Origin: an uncultured Eubacterium sp.
GTDB taxonomy: Bacteria > Bacillota > Clostridia > Lachnospirales > Lachnospiraceae
NCBI GenBank assembly: GCA_910584065.1
Contig: CAJTZN010000001.1
Location: 1 to 64,000 of the forward strand
Direction of reading: 5' to 3'
DNA: 64,000 nucleotides
This document shows positions 5,786 through 14,788 of the stretch, one piece after another. The notes below the pieces were generated by a model. It did no database searches, was not told where the DNA came from, and worked only from the letters and a program-made list of their open reading frames with translations. The stretch's first letter is position 1. Every line of letters begins with the position of its first letter. The translations under genes and the position numbers were made by a program.

Positions 5786-7822
5786 ATGGATTATAACGAT
5801 AGCATACGCGCGGTAAAAGGTGTGGGGGAGAAGGCGGAGCAGCGGTTCGCGAAGCTTCAGATCCGGGAAGTCGGGGATCTGCTCGAACACTATCCGCGGG
5901 ATTACGACGAATTTCACGATACGGTCCCCATCCGCACGCTCGAAGAGGGCAAACGGATGGCGATCGAGGGCGTACTCCGCCGGAAACCGACGGTCAGGAA
6001 TACGTCCCGCATGAAGATCATTACGGCATTGTTTGAAGATGAGACCGGTACCGTGCAGGTCACATGGTTCAACATGCCGTTTTTGGCGAGCCGGTTACAT
6101 ATGGGAACGAGGTATCTGCTGCGCGGCCGGGTCGGACGCGTAAATGGGAAACTCGTGCTCGAGCAGCCAAAGATGTACTCGAAAAATGAATTTTATAAAA
6201 ATGTCGGGAAAATGCTTCCCATTTACCCCCTCACGGCGGGACTCACAAATGTTCAGGTGACAAAAGCCGTCAAACAGGCGCTGTCAGAATGCGAGGGGAT
6301 CACGGAGTTTCTGCCGCCGGAAATCCGGAAACGGCATGATCTCATCGGCTATCGCAAGGCCGTGCAGGACATTCATTTTCCGAAAAACCGCGTTGAGTTT
6401 TACCGGGCGAGGAGGCGCCTCGTCTTTGACGAGTTATTTTTATACCAGGCGGCGCTGCGGGCGATCCGCATGCGCAATGACCGGGAGAGCAGCCATGTGA
6501 TGACATACCGCGAACAACTCGATTCGTTCCGGGAGGCGCTTCCCTTTGCGCTGACGAACGCGCAGGAAAACGTATTTTCTGAGATACTGGCCGATCTGAC
6601 AGGCGGCCATGTCATGAACCGGCTCGTACAGGGAGACGTCGGTTCGGGAAAGACCGTGGTCGCGGTGATGGCACTCTATCTGACCGTCTGCAACGGGGGA
6701 CAGGGGGCGTTCATGGTGCCGACCGAGGTGCTCGCGTCCCAGCATTACGAGTCGCTGCAAAAGATGCTCGGGCCATTTGGCGTGCGGATCGGACTGCTCA
6801 CCGGTTCGCTCACGGCGAAACAAAAGCGCGAGGGGAAGGAGAAGCTGGCATCCGGTGAGTGGGATGTCGTAGTCGGAACACACGCGATCCTGCAGGACAA
6901 TGTGCAGTTTCACGATCTGGCGCTCGTGATCACCGACGAGCAGCACCGCTTCGGCGTCCGCCAGCGGGAAACATTATCGGAAAAAGGCACCGAACCGCAC
7001 GTATTGGCGATGAGCGCGACGCCGATCCCGCGAACGCTGGCGCTCGTTCTGTATGGGGATATGGATCTTTCGGTCATGGATGAGCGCCCGGCCGACCGCC
7101 TTCCGGTGAAAAATTGTGTCGTCGGCACGGAGTTCCGGCCAAACGCCTACAAATTTATGAAAGAGCAGATCGATCTGGGGCATCAGATCTATATTATATG
7201 TCCGATGGTCGAGGAAAATGAGGAGTCCGAGCTGGAGAGTGTGATGATCTACGCCGACCGGCTGCGGGAAGGATTTCGCGGCGCGGTTTCGGTGGACAGC
7301 CTCCACGGAAAAATGAAACCGCAGGAAAAAAGCGAAGTGATGGAGCGGTTTGCCGGGGGAAAGACAGATATTTTAGTGTCCACGACCGTGATCGAGGTCG
7401 GGATCGACGTGCCGAACGCGACGGTGATGATGATCGAGAATGCCGAGCGGTTCGGCCTGGCCCAGCTCCATCAGCTGCGCGGGCGTGTCGGGCGCGGGGC
7501 GGCGCAGTCGTACTGCATTCTCATGTATGGCAGGGAAAGTAAGGAAGGGAAGGAGCGGCTCGCGATCCTCGCCGGGTCGAATGACGGGTTCAAGATCGCC
7601 GAGGAGGATTTGAAACTGCGGGGGCAGGGGGATTTTTTCGGCGAAATGCAGAGCGGTGACAAGCTGTTTAAACTGGCCGATATTTACGAGGATGCGAAGA
7701 TACTGACGGCGGCGCATGAGGAGGCAGGGAGGTATCAGTTTGATGAGATCAGCCGGTTTTACAAGAAGAATAAGAGGCTGATGGAAAAACTGGAGCATTA
7801 TATGGGGGATGTTCCGCTGTAG
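5786..7822 (+). CDS. recG: ATP-dependent DNA helicase RecG
   Basis: This superfamily 2 helicase remodels stalled replication forks and Holliday junctions. The N-terminal wedge/OB region (residues about 1-210, with a helix-hairpin-helix-like VKGVGEKAEQRF at the start) precedes helicase motif I (GDVGSGKT), the DEQH box and motif VI (QLRGRVGRG). At 678 residues it is full length. The ATG at 5786 gives the conserved start MDYNDSIRAVKGVG; its ribosome binding site (GGAAG) is moderate. It closes the nrdD-nrdG-dut-recG cluster. No convincing terminator follows: the G-run and T-run at 7823-7838 could terminate weakly. Confidence 0.96.
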   Translation: MDYNDSIRAVKGVGEKAEQRFAKLQIREVGDLLEHYPRDYDEFHDTVPIRTLEEGKRMAIEGVLRRKPTVRNTSRMKIITALFEDETGTVQVTWFNMPFLASRLHMGTRYLLRGRVGRVNGKLVLEQPKMYSKNEFYKNVGKMLPIYPLTAGLTNVQVTKAVKQALSECEGITEFLPPEIRKRHDLIGYRKAVQDIHFPKNRVEFYRARRRLVFDELFLYQAALRAIRMRNDRESSHVMTYREQLDSFREALPFALTNAQENVFSEILADLTGGHVMNRLVQGDVGSGKTVVAVMALYLTVCNGGQGAFMVPTEVLASQHYESLQKMLGPFGVRIGLLTGSLTAKQKREGKEKLASGEWDVVVGTHAILQDNVQFHDLALVITDEQHRFGVRQRETLSEKGTEPHVLAMSATPIPRTLALVLYGDMDLSVMDERPADRLPVKNCVVGTEFRPNAYKFMKEQIDLGHQIYIICPMVEENEESELESVMIYADRLREGFRGAVSVDSLHGKMKPQEKSEVMERFAGGKTDILVSTTVIEVGIDVPNATVMMIENAERFGLAQLHQLRGRVGRGAAQSYCILMYGRESKEGKERLAILAGSNDGFKIAEEDLKLRGQGDFFGEMQSGDKLFKLADIYEDAKILTAAHEEAGRYQFDEISRFYKKNKRLMEKLEHYMGDVPL

Positions 7823-7997
7823 GGGGGCTTTTTTTCACTTGGTTAGGCGTCGGCAGTCTTGCTAAAAGAATATTGCCGAATGGTGCAAAAGATGGGAGGT
7901 GGTGCGAATGAGTATGTGAAAAAAGGTTTTTCAATTGACAATACAACATTACAGAATAGTTGGAGATGCAGTAAAACATCAATAATGAAAGCATAGG

Positions 7998-8312
7998 TTA
8001 TTGCAAGATATTCTCATAATTCTGTAAATCGTGATAAATAGCATCGACATAAACCGTGTCATCCTGTATACGATAGAGCATAAAGTAATTATGACGTTTA
8101 AAGTGTATTGTACGGTATCCAAGGTCACGGAGCCTGGGATCATCACACAATTTTAATTCACTAGCCATGTAAGAAAGTCGTTCTATCGTATTCTCCATAT
8201 CATTCGTAACACTAATTGTAGCTTGTTCATTCTTAAGTTCATAGAGGAGATAGTAGGTAATATTTCTAAAATCCAGCTGAGCCTGGTTGGTTAAGACAAC
8301 TTTAAATCCCAT
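7998..8312 (-). CDS. RelE/ParE-type toxin
   Basis: A 104-residue protein with the RelE/ParE fold pattern: N-terminal strand (GFKVVLTNQAQLDF), helix pair, then a C-terminal sheet with YRTIHFKRHNYFMLYRI and VYVDAIYHD. Members are mRNA interferases or gyrase poisons; which one cannot be told here. The start at 8312 overlaps the antitoxin gene by 11 bases, the usual translational coupling; upstream in-frame ATGs would run deep into the antitoxin. It follows its antitoxin in one minus-strand operon. Confidence 0.85.
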   Translation of the reverse strand: MGFKVVLTNQAQLDFRNITYYLLYELKNEQATISVTNDMENTIERLSYMASELKLCDDPRLRDLGYRTIHFKRHNYFMLYRIQDDTVYVDAIYHDLQNYENILQ

Positions 8313-8562
8313 ATTCAGCCCTAAGCTCAGCAAGGAATTCACCAGCTTCCTGATAATTCCCTTCTGCAGCTTGCTGTCTGGAAATTTCTAGATCTCTATA
8401 AATATCTTCCCGAGATTTTGGTGGCAAAAATCTGCCAACAGCCTCATCGGCTGCTTCAAGTTCGTGACGCTGGGAAAGTCTCTTCGTAAAATTCTGGATT
8501 TTGATTAAATCAGTTTCTGGCAGGGTTTCTATCATAGAGATTGTGTTTTGAAGAGTGCTCAT
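8302..8562 (-). CDS. Antitoxin of the RelE/ParE-type pair
   Basis: An 86-residue, mostly helical, acidic protein (MSTLQNTISMIETLPETDLIKIQ...) with a proline and basic segment in the middle (FLPPKSREDIYRDLEIS). The shape fits Phd/RelB-like or DUF2281-like antitoxins that bind DNA with the N-terminal part and wrap the toxin with the C-terminal part. GAGGAGG precedes its ATG. It overlaps the toxin start. A palindrome at 8591-8607 lies between promoter and start, consistent with autorepression. Confidence 0.75.
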   Translation of the reverse strand: MSTLQNTISMIETLPETDLIKIQNFTKRLSQRHELEAADEAVGRFLPPKSREDIYRDLEISRQQAAEGNYQEAGEFLAELRAEYGI

Positions 8563-8590
8563 TGTTATCTCCTCCTCTCAAGTTTAAACA

Positions 8591-8607
8591 ATTTATCATA
8601 GATAAAT
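8591..8607. promoter_or_regulatory. Candidate operator of the toxin-antitoxin operon
   Basis: ATTTATC, three bases, GATAAAT form a perfect palindrome located about 30-45 bases upstream of the antitoxin ATG and downstream of the -10 element. This is where autoregulatory toxin-antitoxin complexes usually bind. Confidence 0.5.
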
Positions 8608-8635
8608 GTGGTTATGCTCAGCTTCATTTAACTCT

Positions 8636-8644
8636 ATTATAACA
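8636..8644 (-). promoter_or_regulatory. Extended -10 promoter of the toxin-antitoxin operon
   Basis: TATAAT read on the minus strand (8641-8636) is preceded by TGT, giving an extended -10 (TGTTATAAT). A poor -35 (TTTATA) lies 17 bases further. The 301-base stretch 8563-8863 holds only this control region and the promoter of the next plus-strand gene. Confidence 0.5.
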
Positions 8645-8763
8645 TCTTATGAGCAAAATATAAACAGCATTTTTTAAAAAGATCTGATTTTGGGTTTATG
8701 ACTACTTTGTTTATTGTAAAATTACCATTAGAAGAACTGTCATGACAAGTCCAAAGGATTCCG

Positions 8764-8792
8764 TTGCCATTTCCCGAACTCTGTGTTATAAT
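8764..8792 (+). promoter_or_regulatory. Promoter of the secreted Lys-rich protein gene
   Basis: TTGCCA (8764-8769) and TATAAT (8787-8792) have a 17-base spacer, and the -10 is extended (TGTTATAAT). It leaves a leader of about 65 bases before the start at 8864. Confidence 0.7.
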
Positions 8793-8863
8793 ATCAGATA
8801 AAATCTGTTTGGAAGAAATGAGTAAAGCGCAAAAGATGCGCGCATATGGAGGAAAAAGAAGAG

Positions 8864-10216
8864 ATGAAAAAGTTTTTGTGTCTGGCATTATCGGCCATGC
8901 TGATCGTCGTAAACGCGTATCCGGCGGCGGCAGCAAAAAAAGCGTCGCTGACCTTTAAAAAGGTCACATTACAGGTCGGGAAAAAGAAAAAGATCTCGAT
9001 CAGGAACAAAAATAAAAAAGCAGTCTATACCTACCAGTCCTCTGCGATAAAAACAGCCGCGGTCAGTAAAAAAGGCGTTATCACGGCGAAAAAGCAGGGA
9101 AAAGCGAAGATCACCGTATCCGAGCGCCTGAAAAAGGGAGCGAAAAAGAAAAACCGAAAAGTAGGGGTGATCGTCGTGACCTGTACCCAAAAGAAAATAC
9201 AGAAACCGACCGCATCTGCGGCGGTTACCGCAGCACCAGCCGTGACAGCCTCACCGTCGGTGCCCACGGCGGCTCCACAGGGACCAATACATTCACAGGA
9301 GCCGACAGCCCCTTCGACCGAATCGCCGAAACCAGCGGAAACGCCTGTGCCGACACCGGATCTTTATACAAAATCCGTGATGTCGCTTCACGTCACGGAT
9401 CAGGAGAAATATTCGGTAGACGGAAATACATGTCATGTCGATATGCAGTATTTTACGGCCGATGCTTCGGGAGACTATTTTTCCGGCAGTACGAAAGGCA
9501 AAGGAACGACGGTCATCAAACAATATAAAGACGGCAAAAAGCAGTCATGCGCCCGTTACATCCTTTCGGGAACTGACGCGGATGGCAAAAAGTGTTCCCT
9601 GTTCATTGAGGATAACGGAACGGCGGAAGCCGAGGGAAACATGGTGATGAAACCGACGGTCATTACTGACAGTGAAACGCTGTCCTGGCTCGAGACGGCA
9701 GATCTGCAGGGCAGGATCACCGAGGCCGGAAATGGGGAAAAGACGATTGACATCCTCTGGAATGAGTCGCAGACGGAACCCGTGCCGCCGCGCGAGGTAG
9801 TCAGGCCGGATGAGAGCCAGTCCTATCCCAATGAAATTTTTACGTTTACGATTGATATCGGAAGTACTTCTTCCGTTAAGGGGACGGCGGGAAATGCGTC
9901 GATGATCCAGTTCAGGGCTTCCTCGGACTGCGCGAATTTCAAAGGAACGATCGTGGCTGACTGTGTGGATACCAGACTCAAGTATAACGGACAGATCGAG
10001 ACGCTTTCCGCGCGCTATATACTAACTGGCGAGGACGCGGACGGGAACCCGTGTAGCATCTATGTGGAGAACAACGGTATTGATGACAACGGCATGGTGA
10101 CGGAGCCGCTTATCATAACAGATGCCCCGGCATTTGCCTGGGTGGAGAGTGCCAAACTCCACGGTACGGTGAGCTGGTCACCGAAACTGACGATCCACGT
10201 GTCAGCAGCAGAGTGA
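8864..10216 (+). CDS. Secreted Big2-like, Lys-rich surface protein
   Basis: A 450-residue protein with a clear Sec signal peptide (MKKFLCLALSAMLIVVNAYPAAAA) and cleavage expected near residue 24. A bacterial Ig-like (Big2) type domain follows (residues about 28-95, including LQVGKKKKISIRNKN and GVITAKKQGKAKITV) and is extremely lysine-rich. A Pro/Thr/Ala linker spans about residues 105-165. Two similar domains then contain VDMQYFTADASG/ARYILSGTDADGK and ARYILTGEDADGN, so the C-terminal half is an internal duplication. ATG 8864 was preferred over ATG 8846 because GGAGG lies ten bases upstream of it. The ligand is unknown; the positive charge would suit binding to anionic wall polymers or glycans. 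Confidence 0.7.
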   Translation: MKKFLCLALSAMLIVVNAYPAAAAKKASLTFKKVTLQVGKKKKISIRNKNKKAVYTYQSSAIKTAAVSKKGVITAKKQGKAKITVSERLKKGAKKKNRKVGVIVVTCTQKKIQKPTASAAVTAAPAVTASPSVPTAAPQGPIHSQEPTAPSTESPKPAETPVPTPDLYTKSVMSLHVTDQEKYSVDGNTCHVDMQYFTADASGDYFSGSTKGKGTTVIKQYKDGKKQSCARYILSGTDADGKKCSLFIEDNGTAEAEGNMVMKPTVITDSETLSWLETADLQGRITEAGNGEKTIDILWNESQTEPVPPREVVRPDESQSYPNEIFTFTIDIGSTSSVKGTAGNASMIQFRASSDCANFKGTIVADCVDTRLKYNGQIETLSARYILTGEDADGNPCSIYVENNGIDDNGMVTEPLIITDAPAFAWVESAKLHGTVSWSPKLTIHVSAAE

Positions 10217-10224
10217 CAGGAGAT

Positions 10225-10272
10225 CCGGATAAACGGAATCTGGCTCCGCTTATCCGGCGTTTGATTCCGTTT
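10225..10272 (+). terminator. Two interlocking inverted repeats after the secreted protein gene
   Basis: CCGGATAA (10225-10232) pairs with TTATCCGG (10250-10257). AAACGGAATC (10231-10240) pairs with GATTCCGTTT (10263-10272). The arms interleave and share two bases, so only one stem, or a pseudoknot, can form. There is only a short T-run at the end. It could act as a weak terminator or a 3' stability element. Confidence 0.4.
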
Positions 10273-10377
10273 GCATCCAGTTAACTGGTATGAAAGTTTC
10301 TCTTGATAAAAAAGCGGTTATCATTTATAATTGTGAAAGATGAAAAGGAATGCGAAGAGGGAAAGTGAGGAGAAGGT

Positions 10378-10953
10378 ATGCGTGTCATAGCGGGAACGGC
10401 GAGGCGGCTCCCATTGGTCGCGCCGGAAGGAAAAGATACGAGACCGACGACTGACCGGATCAAGGAAACGCTGTTCAACATCATTCAGGATGAGATTCCG
10501 GGCAGTTTGTTTCTCGATCTGTTCAGTGGCAGCGGCGCGATCGGGATCGAGGCGCTGAGCCGGGGGGCAAAGCAGGCATGGCTCGTCGAATTTGGCAGGG
10601 AACCGCTCAAATGTATCCGGGCGAATCTGGCGAAGACGCGCATGGAAGAACAGGCAGTCGTGCTCCCGATCGAGGTGACATATGCCATATCCAAGCTGGA
10701 AAAAGAGGGCAGGCAGTTTGATGTCATTTATGCCGATCCCCCATACAAAAAGAAATTGGAAGCAAAGATCGTACAAATGCTGGCCCGCTCCGGTATTGTG
10801 AAAGAAGGTACGCTCGTGGTACTAGAATCGGCGCTTGACACGGCCGTGGACTATATTGACGAAGATGTATTTGAACTGTTAAGAGTGAAGCAGTATAAAA
10901 CGAATCAGCATGTATTTTTGCGCGTGCGGGAAACGCAGCGCTCCTCTTTATGA
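10378..10953 (+). CDS. rsmD: 16S rRNA (guanine966-N2)-methyltransferase RsmD
   Basis: It methylates G966 of 16S rRNA in the small subunit using S-adenosylmethionine. The Rossmann SAM-binding motif LDLFSGSGAIGIEALSRGA and the catalytic DPPY motif (YADPPYKKK) are both visible. At 191 residues it is full length. AGGAGAAGGT precedes the ATG. In many Clostridia coaD follows rsmD; here the next gene is a coiled-coil protein 36 bases downstream, so coaD is missing from this spot. Confidence 0.93.
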   Translation: MRVIAGTARRLPLVAPEGKDTRPTTDRIKETLFNIIQDEIPGSLFLDLFSGSGAIGIEALSRGAKQAWLVEFGREPLKCIRANLAKTRMEEQAVVLPIEVTYAISKLEKEGRQFDVIYADPPYKKKLEAKIVQMLARSGIVKEGTLVVLESALDTAVDYIDEDVFELLRVKQYKTNQHVFLRVRETQRSSL

Positions 10954-10989
10954 AGTTTTATCATGAGGGAAAGGAAAAGGTAATCATTT

Positions 10990-11589
10990 ATGAACCCATC
11001 AAGAATCGAAAAGGCGATTGACGAGATTTACGAATATGTGGAGAACTGTAAGCCGTCGAAGCTGTATCCCAATAAAGTTACGGTTTCAAAGGACGAGCTT
11101 TACGATCTGCTGGACGCGCTCCGCATGTGCGCACCGGAAGAGATCAAGAGATACCAGAAGATTATCAACAACCGGGAAGAGATTCTTGGACAGGCACAGG
11201 AGCAGGCGCAGCAGATCATGAGTCAGGCGCAGGCACAGACGAAACAGCTTCTCGACCAGAACGAGCTGGTGCAGACGGCGTACGCGCAGGCGGAGCAGAT
11301 CGTGAAAGAAGCCGAAGCACAGGCACAGCAGATTCTGAACCAGGCGGTGGGCGAGGGCAACCAGGTCCGCACGGACGCTTTGTACTACACGAGCGACCTG
11401 CTCGGCGAGGCGGGCAGAAATATCGAACTTTCACTCAAGGAAATTGAGAGTAAATCGTCCATGTTGATCAATGTGTTAAAGAAAGACATTGAGATCATAA
11501 AAAATAACCGGTCCGAGCTGCAGGACCAGATCAATGGAAAAATTCCGGAAGAGGAAGAAGCGGCGGCAGCGGAACAGACCGAGAGTTAG
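10990..11589 (+). CDS. Coiled-coil, ATP-synthase-b-like/DivIVA-like protein
   Basis: A 199-residue soluble protein. The N-terminal part (about 1-70) contains EKAIDEIYEYVENCKPSKLYPN and a KDELYDLLDALR helix. It is followed by a long Gln/Ala/Glu coiled coil (about 70-130, repeated AQAQ/EAQAQQI heptads) and a C-terminal acidic tail. In Lachnospiraceae such proteins sit beside rsmD/ylbJ and are often labelled ATPase or DivIVA-like; the function is unknown. It is probably co-transcribed with rsmD. Its stop overlaps the stop of the convergent gene by four bases. Confidence 0.6.
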   Translation: MNPSRIEKAIDEIYEYVENCKPSKLYPNKVTVSKDELYDLLDALRMCAPEEIKRYQKIINNREEILGQAQEQAQQIMSQAQAQTKQLLDQNELVQTAYAQAEQIVKEAEAQAQQILNQAVGEGNQVRTDALYYTSDLLGEAGRNIELSLKEIESKSSMLINVLKKDIEIIKNNRSELQDQINGKIPEEEEAAAAEQTES

Positions 11590-12470
11590 AAGAAGATCAA
11601 ACCGAGCAGGAGTCCAAATGATCCTGCCAGCACTTTTATTATTACATAGCGTGAAAAAGGTAATCCTGTATTTTGCAGAACACTGTTTGTCTGGGCGGCT
11701 GCCGACAGTCCCCCGAAGGCAGTGGCGGCGAGAGACAGGATTATTTTTGCGTGCCCGGAAAGAGGCGAGGCCGCGATCATCGCATCCCCGGTCGTGATCT
11801 CCAATATGCTGCCAAACAGCAGTTTCACGTAATAGGGAATGGCAGGAAGCTGCCGTAACAGCGCAGCGAAAATGGAAAAAAACATGATGTAGCCGCCGAT
11901 CTTTATGAGGAGCAGCGCGCTGGAGGCGATTTCCGCGTCGATCATCCGGGAAAAGGACTCCGCAACGGTAGGGTTGGCAGGAGCGGCTGCCACAGGCGTG
12001 GCATCTGCCACCGCTTTTGCCCGGGGAAGGCTTCTTTTTTTTGTGAACAGAACAAAGCATAGGCTCCCGAGCAGGGAGGAGAGCAGCACGAGGGCATAGA
12101 AGAGGTATTGGCCGGAATCCATGCCGAGCATACTGCCGGCCACGAAAAAGATGACGAACATCGGACTGGGGTTGTTCGTAAATCCGGCAAAAAACAAGGC
12201 TTTTTCCCGTGAGAGCATCCCGTCTTTGTACAATTCGCCTGCCACCTTCGCGCCGATCGGATAACCGGAGAGGATACCGGCGGTCAGCAATAGATACTGG
12301 CAGCGCCGCCCCTGCATCGTGCGCCGGATCAGGGAGGTCAGTACCGAAAAGGGGAGCAGGGAGGGAACGAGGACGCCCGCCCACAAAAGAAGGCCGCTTT
12401 TACTTCCTTCTGCGGCGGTTTCCGGAAATAGGAGTAAAAGGAAAAGAAATAGAAAACAGAGCAGGAGCAT
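11586..12470 (-). CDS. YlbJ-like nucleoside-recognition (Gate) domain membrane protein
   Basis: A 294-residue polytopic membrane protein with about eight hydrophobic segments. The Gate-domain signatures GILSGYPIGAKVAGELY and FTNNPSPMFVIFFV are typical of YlbJ and spore-maturation A/B-like proteins. In Bacillus, ylbJ is a sigma-E-dependent sporulation gene needed for spore cortex formation. The region between about residues 145 and 175 is a hydrophilic Ala/Pro-rich loop. The gene is convergent with the coiled-coil gene, with a four-base overlap of the stops, and divergent from degV. Confidence 0.8.
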   Translation of the reverse strand: MLLLCFLFLFLLLLFPETAAEGSKSGLLLWAGVLVPSLLPFSVLTSLIRRTMQGRRCQYLLLTAGILSGYPIGAKVAGELYKDGMLSREKALFFAGFTNNPSPMFVIFFVAGSMLGMDSGQYLFYALVLLSSLLGSLCFVLFTKKRSLPRAKAVADATPVAAAPANPTVAESFSRMIDAEIASSALLLIKIGGYIMFFSIFAALLRQLPAIPYYVKLLFGSILEITTGDAMIAASPLSGHAKIILSLAATAFGGLSAAAQTNSVLQNTGLPFSRYVIIKVLAGSFGLLLGLIFF

Positions 12471-12572
12471 GGTAATCCCCCATCGTACTTGTTTTTATAA
12501 AAGGTATGAATAAATATATGTCATTATGCAGACGAATAAGGATAAAGAAATGATTGTCTGGAGGATGTTATC

Positions 12573-13433
12573 ATGAATGAAACTTTTACGATCCTTACCG
12601 ATTCCACTTCAAATCTGCCCCGTCCTTATATCGAGAAATACGGGATCATCGTCCTGCCCCTTACGTATCTCGTAGATGACAGGGAATATCCGGGATACAC
12701 GGACGGGCCGGAGGACACTTTCGGGCAGATCTACGAGCATCTGCGGAACGGGAAACCGATCACGACTTCTATGGTGAATAAGAGCATTGCGTACGAGGTC
12801 GCCAAACGGGTCCTGGAGCAGGGGCAGGATCTTTTATACATCGGCTTATCGTCCAAACTGAGCGGCACGTACTACGCGGTCGAGAGCGCGCTGAACACAC
12901 TGAAAGGGGAATTTCCGGAACGGAAGATCTACGCCGTTGACAGCTTATGTGTCGCGCTCGGTGAGGGAATGCTCGTCTACGAGGCGGTAAAAGGCAAAAA
13001 GCAGGACAAATGCCTGGCAGAGATTTACGACTGGTGCAACCGGTGCCGCTGGAACGTGAACACGGTGTTTACCGTGGATGATCTGAACCATCTGAGGCGC
13101 AGCGGGCGCGCGTCGTCCGCGATCGCTGTCGTCGGCACGGTGCTGAAGATCAAACTCATTCTCCGCATGAACAATGGCGGCGTGCTGAAACAGGAGACAA
13201 AAGTCCGCGGGCGGAAAAAATCGCTGGACGAGATCGTAAAGCGGGTGCTGCAGGGGATGGACCGGGAGCAGATGGTGTTTGTCAGCCACGGGGACTGCCC
13301 CGAAGACGCAAAATATGTAGCGGATGGCCTCTACCGCTCGGAAAAGGTGACGAAGGTGATCCTAAATACGCTCGATCCGGTCATCGGCATCCATACCGGC
13401 CCGGGTTCCATCGGCATCTTTTATATGGAGTAA
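12573..13433 (+). CDS. DegV family fatty-acid-binding protein
   Basis: The 286-residue protein has the DegV fold: an N-terminal EDD-like domain with ILTDSTSNLP, the TSMVNKS and SSKLSGTY segments that line the carboxylate pocket, and a C-terminal domain with HTGPGSIGIFY. Family members (FakB-like) carry fatty acids to a FakA kinase; no fakA is in this window. GGAGG lies eight bases before the ATG. The 102-base gap from ylbJ holds no obvious consensus promoter. Confidence 0.85.
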   Translation: MNETFTILTDSTSNLPRPYIEKYGIIVLPLTYLVDDREYPGYTDGPEDTFGQIYEHLRNGKPITTSMVNKSIAYEVAKRVLEQGQDLLYIGLSSKLSGTYYAVESALNTLKGEFPERKIYAVDSLCVALGEGMLVYEAVKGKKQDKCLAEIYDWCNRCRWNVNTVFTVDDLNHLRRSGRASSAIAVVGTVLKIKLILRMNNGGVLKQETKVRGRKKSLDEIVKRVLQGMDREQMVFVSHGDCPEDAKYVADGLYRSEKVTKVILNTLDPVIGIHTGPGSIGIFYME

Positions 13434-13446
13434 CGTTTTTTAGGGG

Positions 13447-13475
13447 TTGAAATTTAAAAGCCGCAGTTGTATAAT
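13447..13475 (+). promoter_or_regulatory. ackA promoter
   Basis: TTGAAA (13447-13452) and TATAAT (13470-13475) with a 17-base spacer lie about 50 bases upstream of the ackA start. It makes ackA independent of degV and of any pta gene. Confidence 0.75.
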
Positions 13476-13523
13476 ATGTTCGGGTGAATATTTCAAACAA
13501 AAACCAGAAAGAAGGATATATTA

Positions 13524-14714
13524 ATGAAAGTATTGGTAATCAATTGCGGCAGTTCATCCCTGAAATACCAGTTGATCGACTCAGAGACGGAACAGGCTCT
13601 TGCCGTAGGCCTGTGTGAGCGGATTGGAATAGATGGAAGACTGAACCATACGCCGGCCGGCGGTGAAAAGGTCGTCATAGAAAAGGACATGCCGAACCAT
13701 GAAGTTGCGGTGAAAATGGTACTGGAGGAACTGACAGATCCGGAAAACGGGGTGATCAGGGACCTCTCGGAAATCGATGCGATCGGCCACCGCGTCGTGC
13801 ACGGCGGAGAGAAATTTGCTTCATCCGTTGTGATCACGGACGAGGTGATGGCTGCGATCGAGGAATGCAATCCGTTGGCTCCGTTACATAACCCGGCCAA
13901 TCTGATCGGCATCCGCGCCTGTCAGGCGATCATGCCCGGCGTGCCGAATACCGCTGTTTTTGATACGGCATTTCACCAGACGATGGAGCCGGTCGCCTTT
14001 ATGTACGGACTCCCTTATGAATGCTATGAAAAGTATAAAGTGCGCCGTTACGGGTTTCACGGGACGAGCCACAGTTTCGTATCGGCCCGCGCGATCGAAG
14101 TTTTGGGACTGGATCCTAAGGATTCGAAAGTCATCGTGTGCCATCTCGGCAACGGAGCGAGTATTTCTGCCGTGAAAAACGGAAAGTCCGTGGATACCAG
14201 TATGGGCCTGACGCCGCTCGAGGGGCTTGTGATGGGAACGCGCAGCGGGGACATCGACCCGGCGATCATCGAATACCTGGCGCACAGCATGGGCAAAACG
14301 CTGGAGGAAATGATGACACTGTTAAACAAAGAGTCGGGCGTATACGGCCTCTCCGGCGTATCCAGTGATTTCCGCGATCTGGAGGCGGCTGCTGACGATG
14401 GCAATGAGAAGGCGCAGATGGCGATGGATGTATTCGGCTATCGCGTCGCCAAATACATCGGGGCGTATACCGCAGCGATGAACGGTGTGGACGCCATCGT
14501 GTTTACGGCGGGTCTCGGCGAGAACAATCATGTCATGCGTGAATATATCTGCAGCTATCTCGGCTATCTCGGCGTGGAGATCGATAAAAAGGAAAATGCG
14601 GTACGGAGTGTGGAAAAGGTTGTCTCGACGCCGGAAAGCAAGGTAAAGGTCATGGTCGTGCCGACGAATGAAGAACTTGCGATCGCCAGGGAAACGGTGG
14701 CACTCGTGCAGTAG
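13524..14714 (+). CDS. ackA: Acetate kinase
   Basis: Reversibly converts acetyl phosphate and ADP to acetate and ATP, the energy-conserving end step of acetate fermentation. At 396 residues it is typical length. ASKHA-family motifs are visible: N-terminal VINCGSSSLKYQL, HRVVHGG, YGFHGTSH, HLGNGAS and FTAGLGENN. AGAAAGAAGG precedes the ATG. pta normally lies directly upstream in Clostridia but is absent; degV occupies the position instead. The gene has its own promoter. Confidence 0.97.
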   Translation: MKVLVINCGSSSLKYQLIDSETEQALAVGLCERIGIDGRLNHTPAGGEKVVIEKDMPNHEVAVKMVLEELTDPENGVIRDLSEIDAIGHRVVHGGEKFASSVVITDEVMAAIEECNPLAPLHNPANLIGIRACQAIMPGVPNTAVFDTAFHQTMEPVAFMYGLPYECYEKYKVRRYGFHGTSHSFVSARAIEVLGLDPKDSKVIVCHLGNGASISAVKNGKSVDTSMGLTPLEGLVMGTRSGDIDPAIIEYLAHSMGKTLEEMMTLLNKESGVYGLSGVSSDFRDLEAAADDGNEKAQMAMDVFGYRVAKYIGAYTAAMNGVDAIVFTAGLGENNHVMREYICSYLGYLGVEIDKKENAVRSVEKVVSTPESKVKVMVVPTNEELAIARETVALVQ

Positions 14715-14788
14715 GAAGATTGCTCACTGCTGAGTGGAAATATTGTTCAGGTGAAATATTGCTCAAGACGGAGTAGGAAAAAAACTTG

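Noticed and set aside
7823..7997. Possible small gene or riboswitch between recG and the toxin gene
   Set aside because: Only very short frames and no stable paired structure were found; nothing can be supported.
9031..9267. Phe-rich small minus-strand frames over the secreted Lys-rich protein
   Set aside because: Poly-Phe is simply the antisense reading of lysine codons; not evidence of a hydrophobic peptide gene.
11476..12384. 302-codon minus-strand frame overlapping the YlbJ-like gene
   Set aside because: Alternative frame of the same strand; the membrane protein frame has Gate-domain motifs and about eight hydrophobic segments, this one has none.
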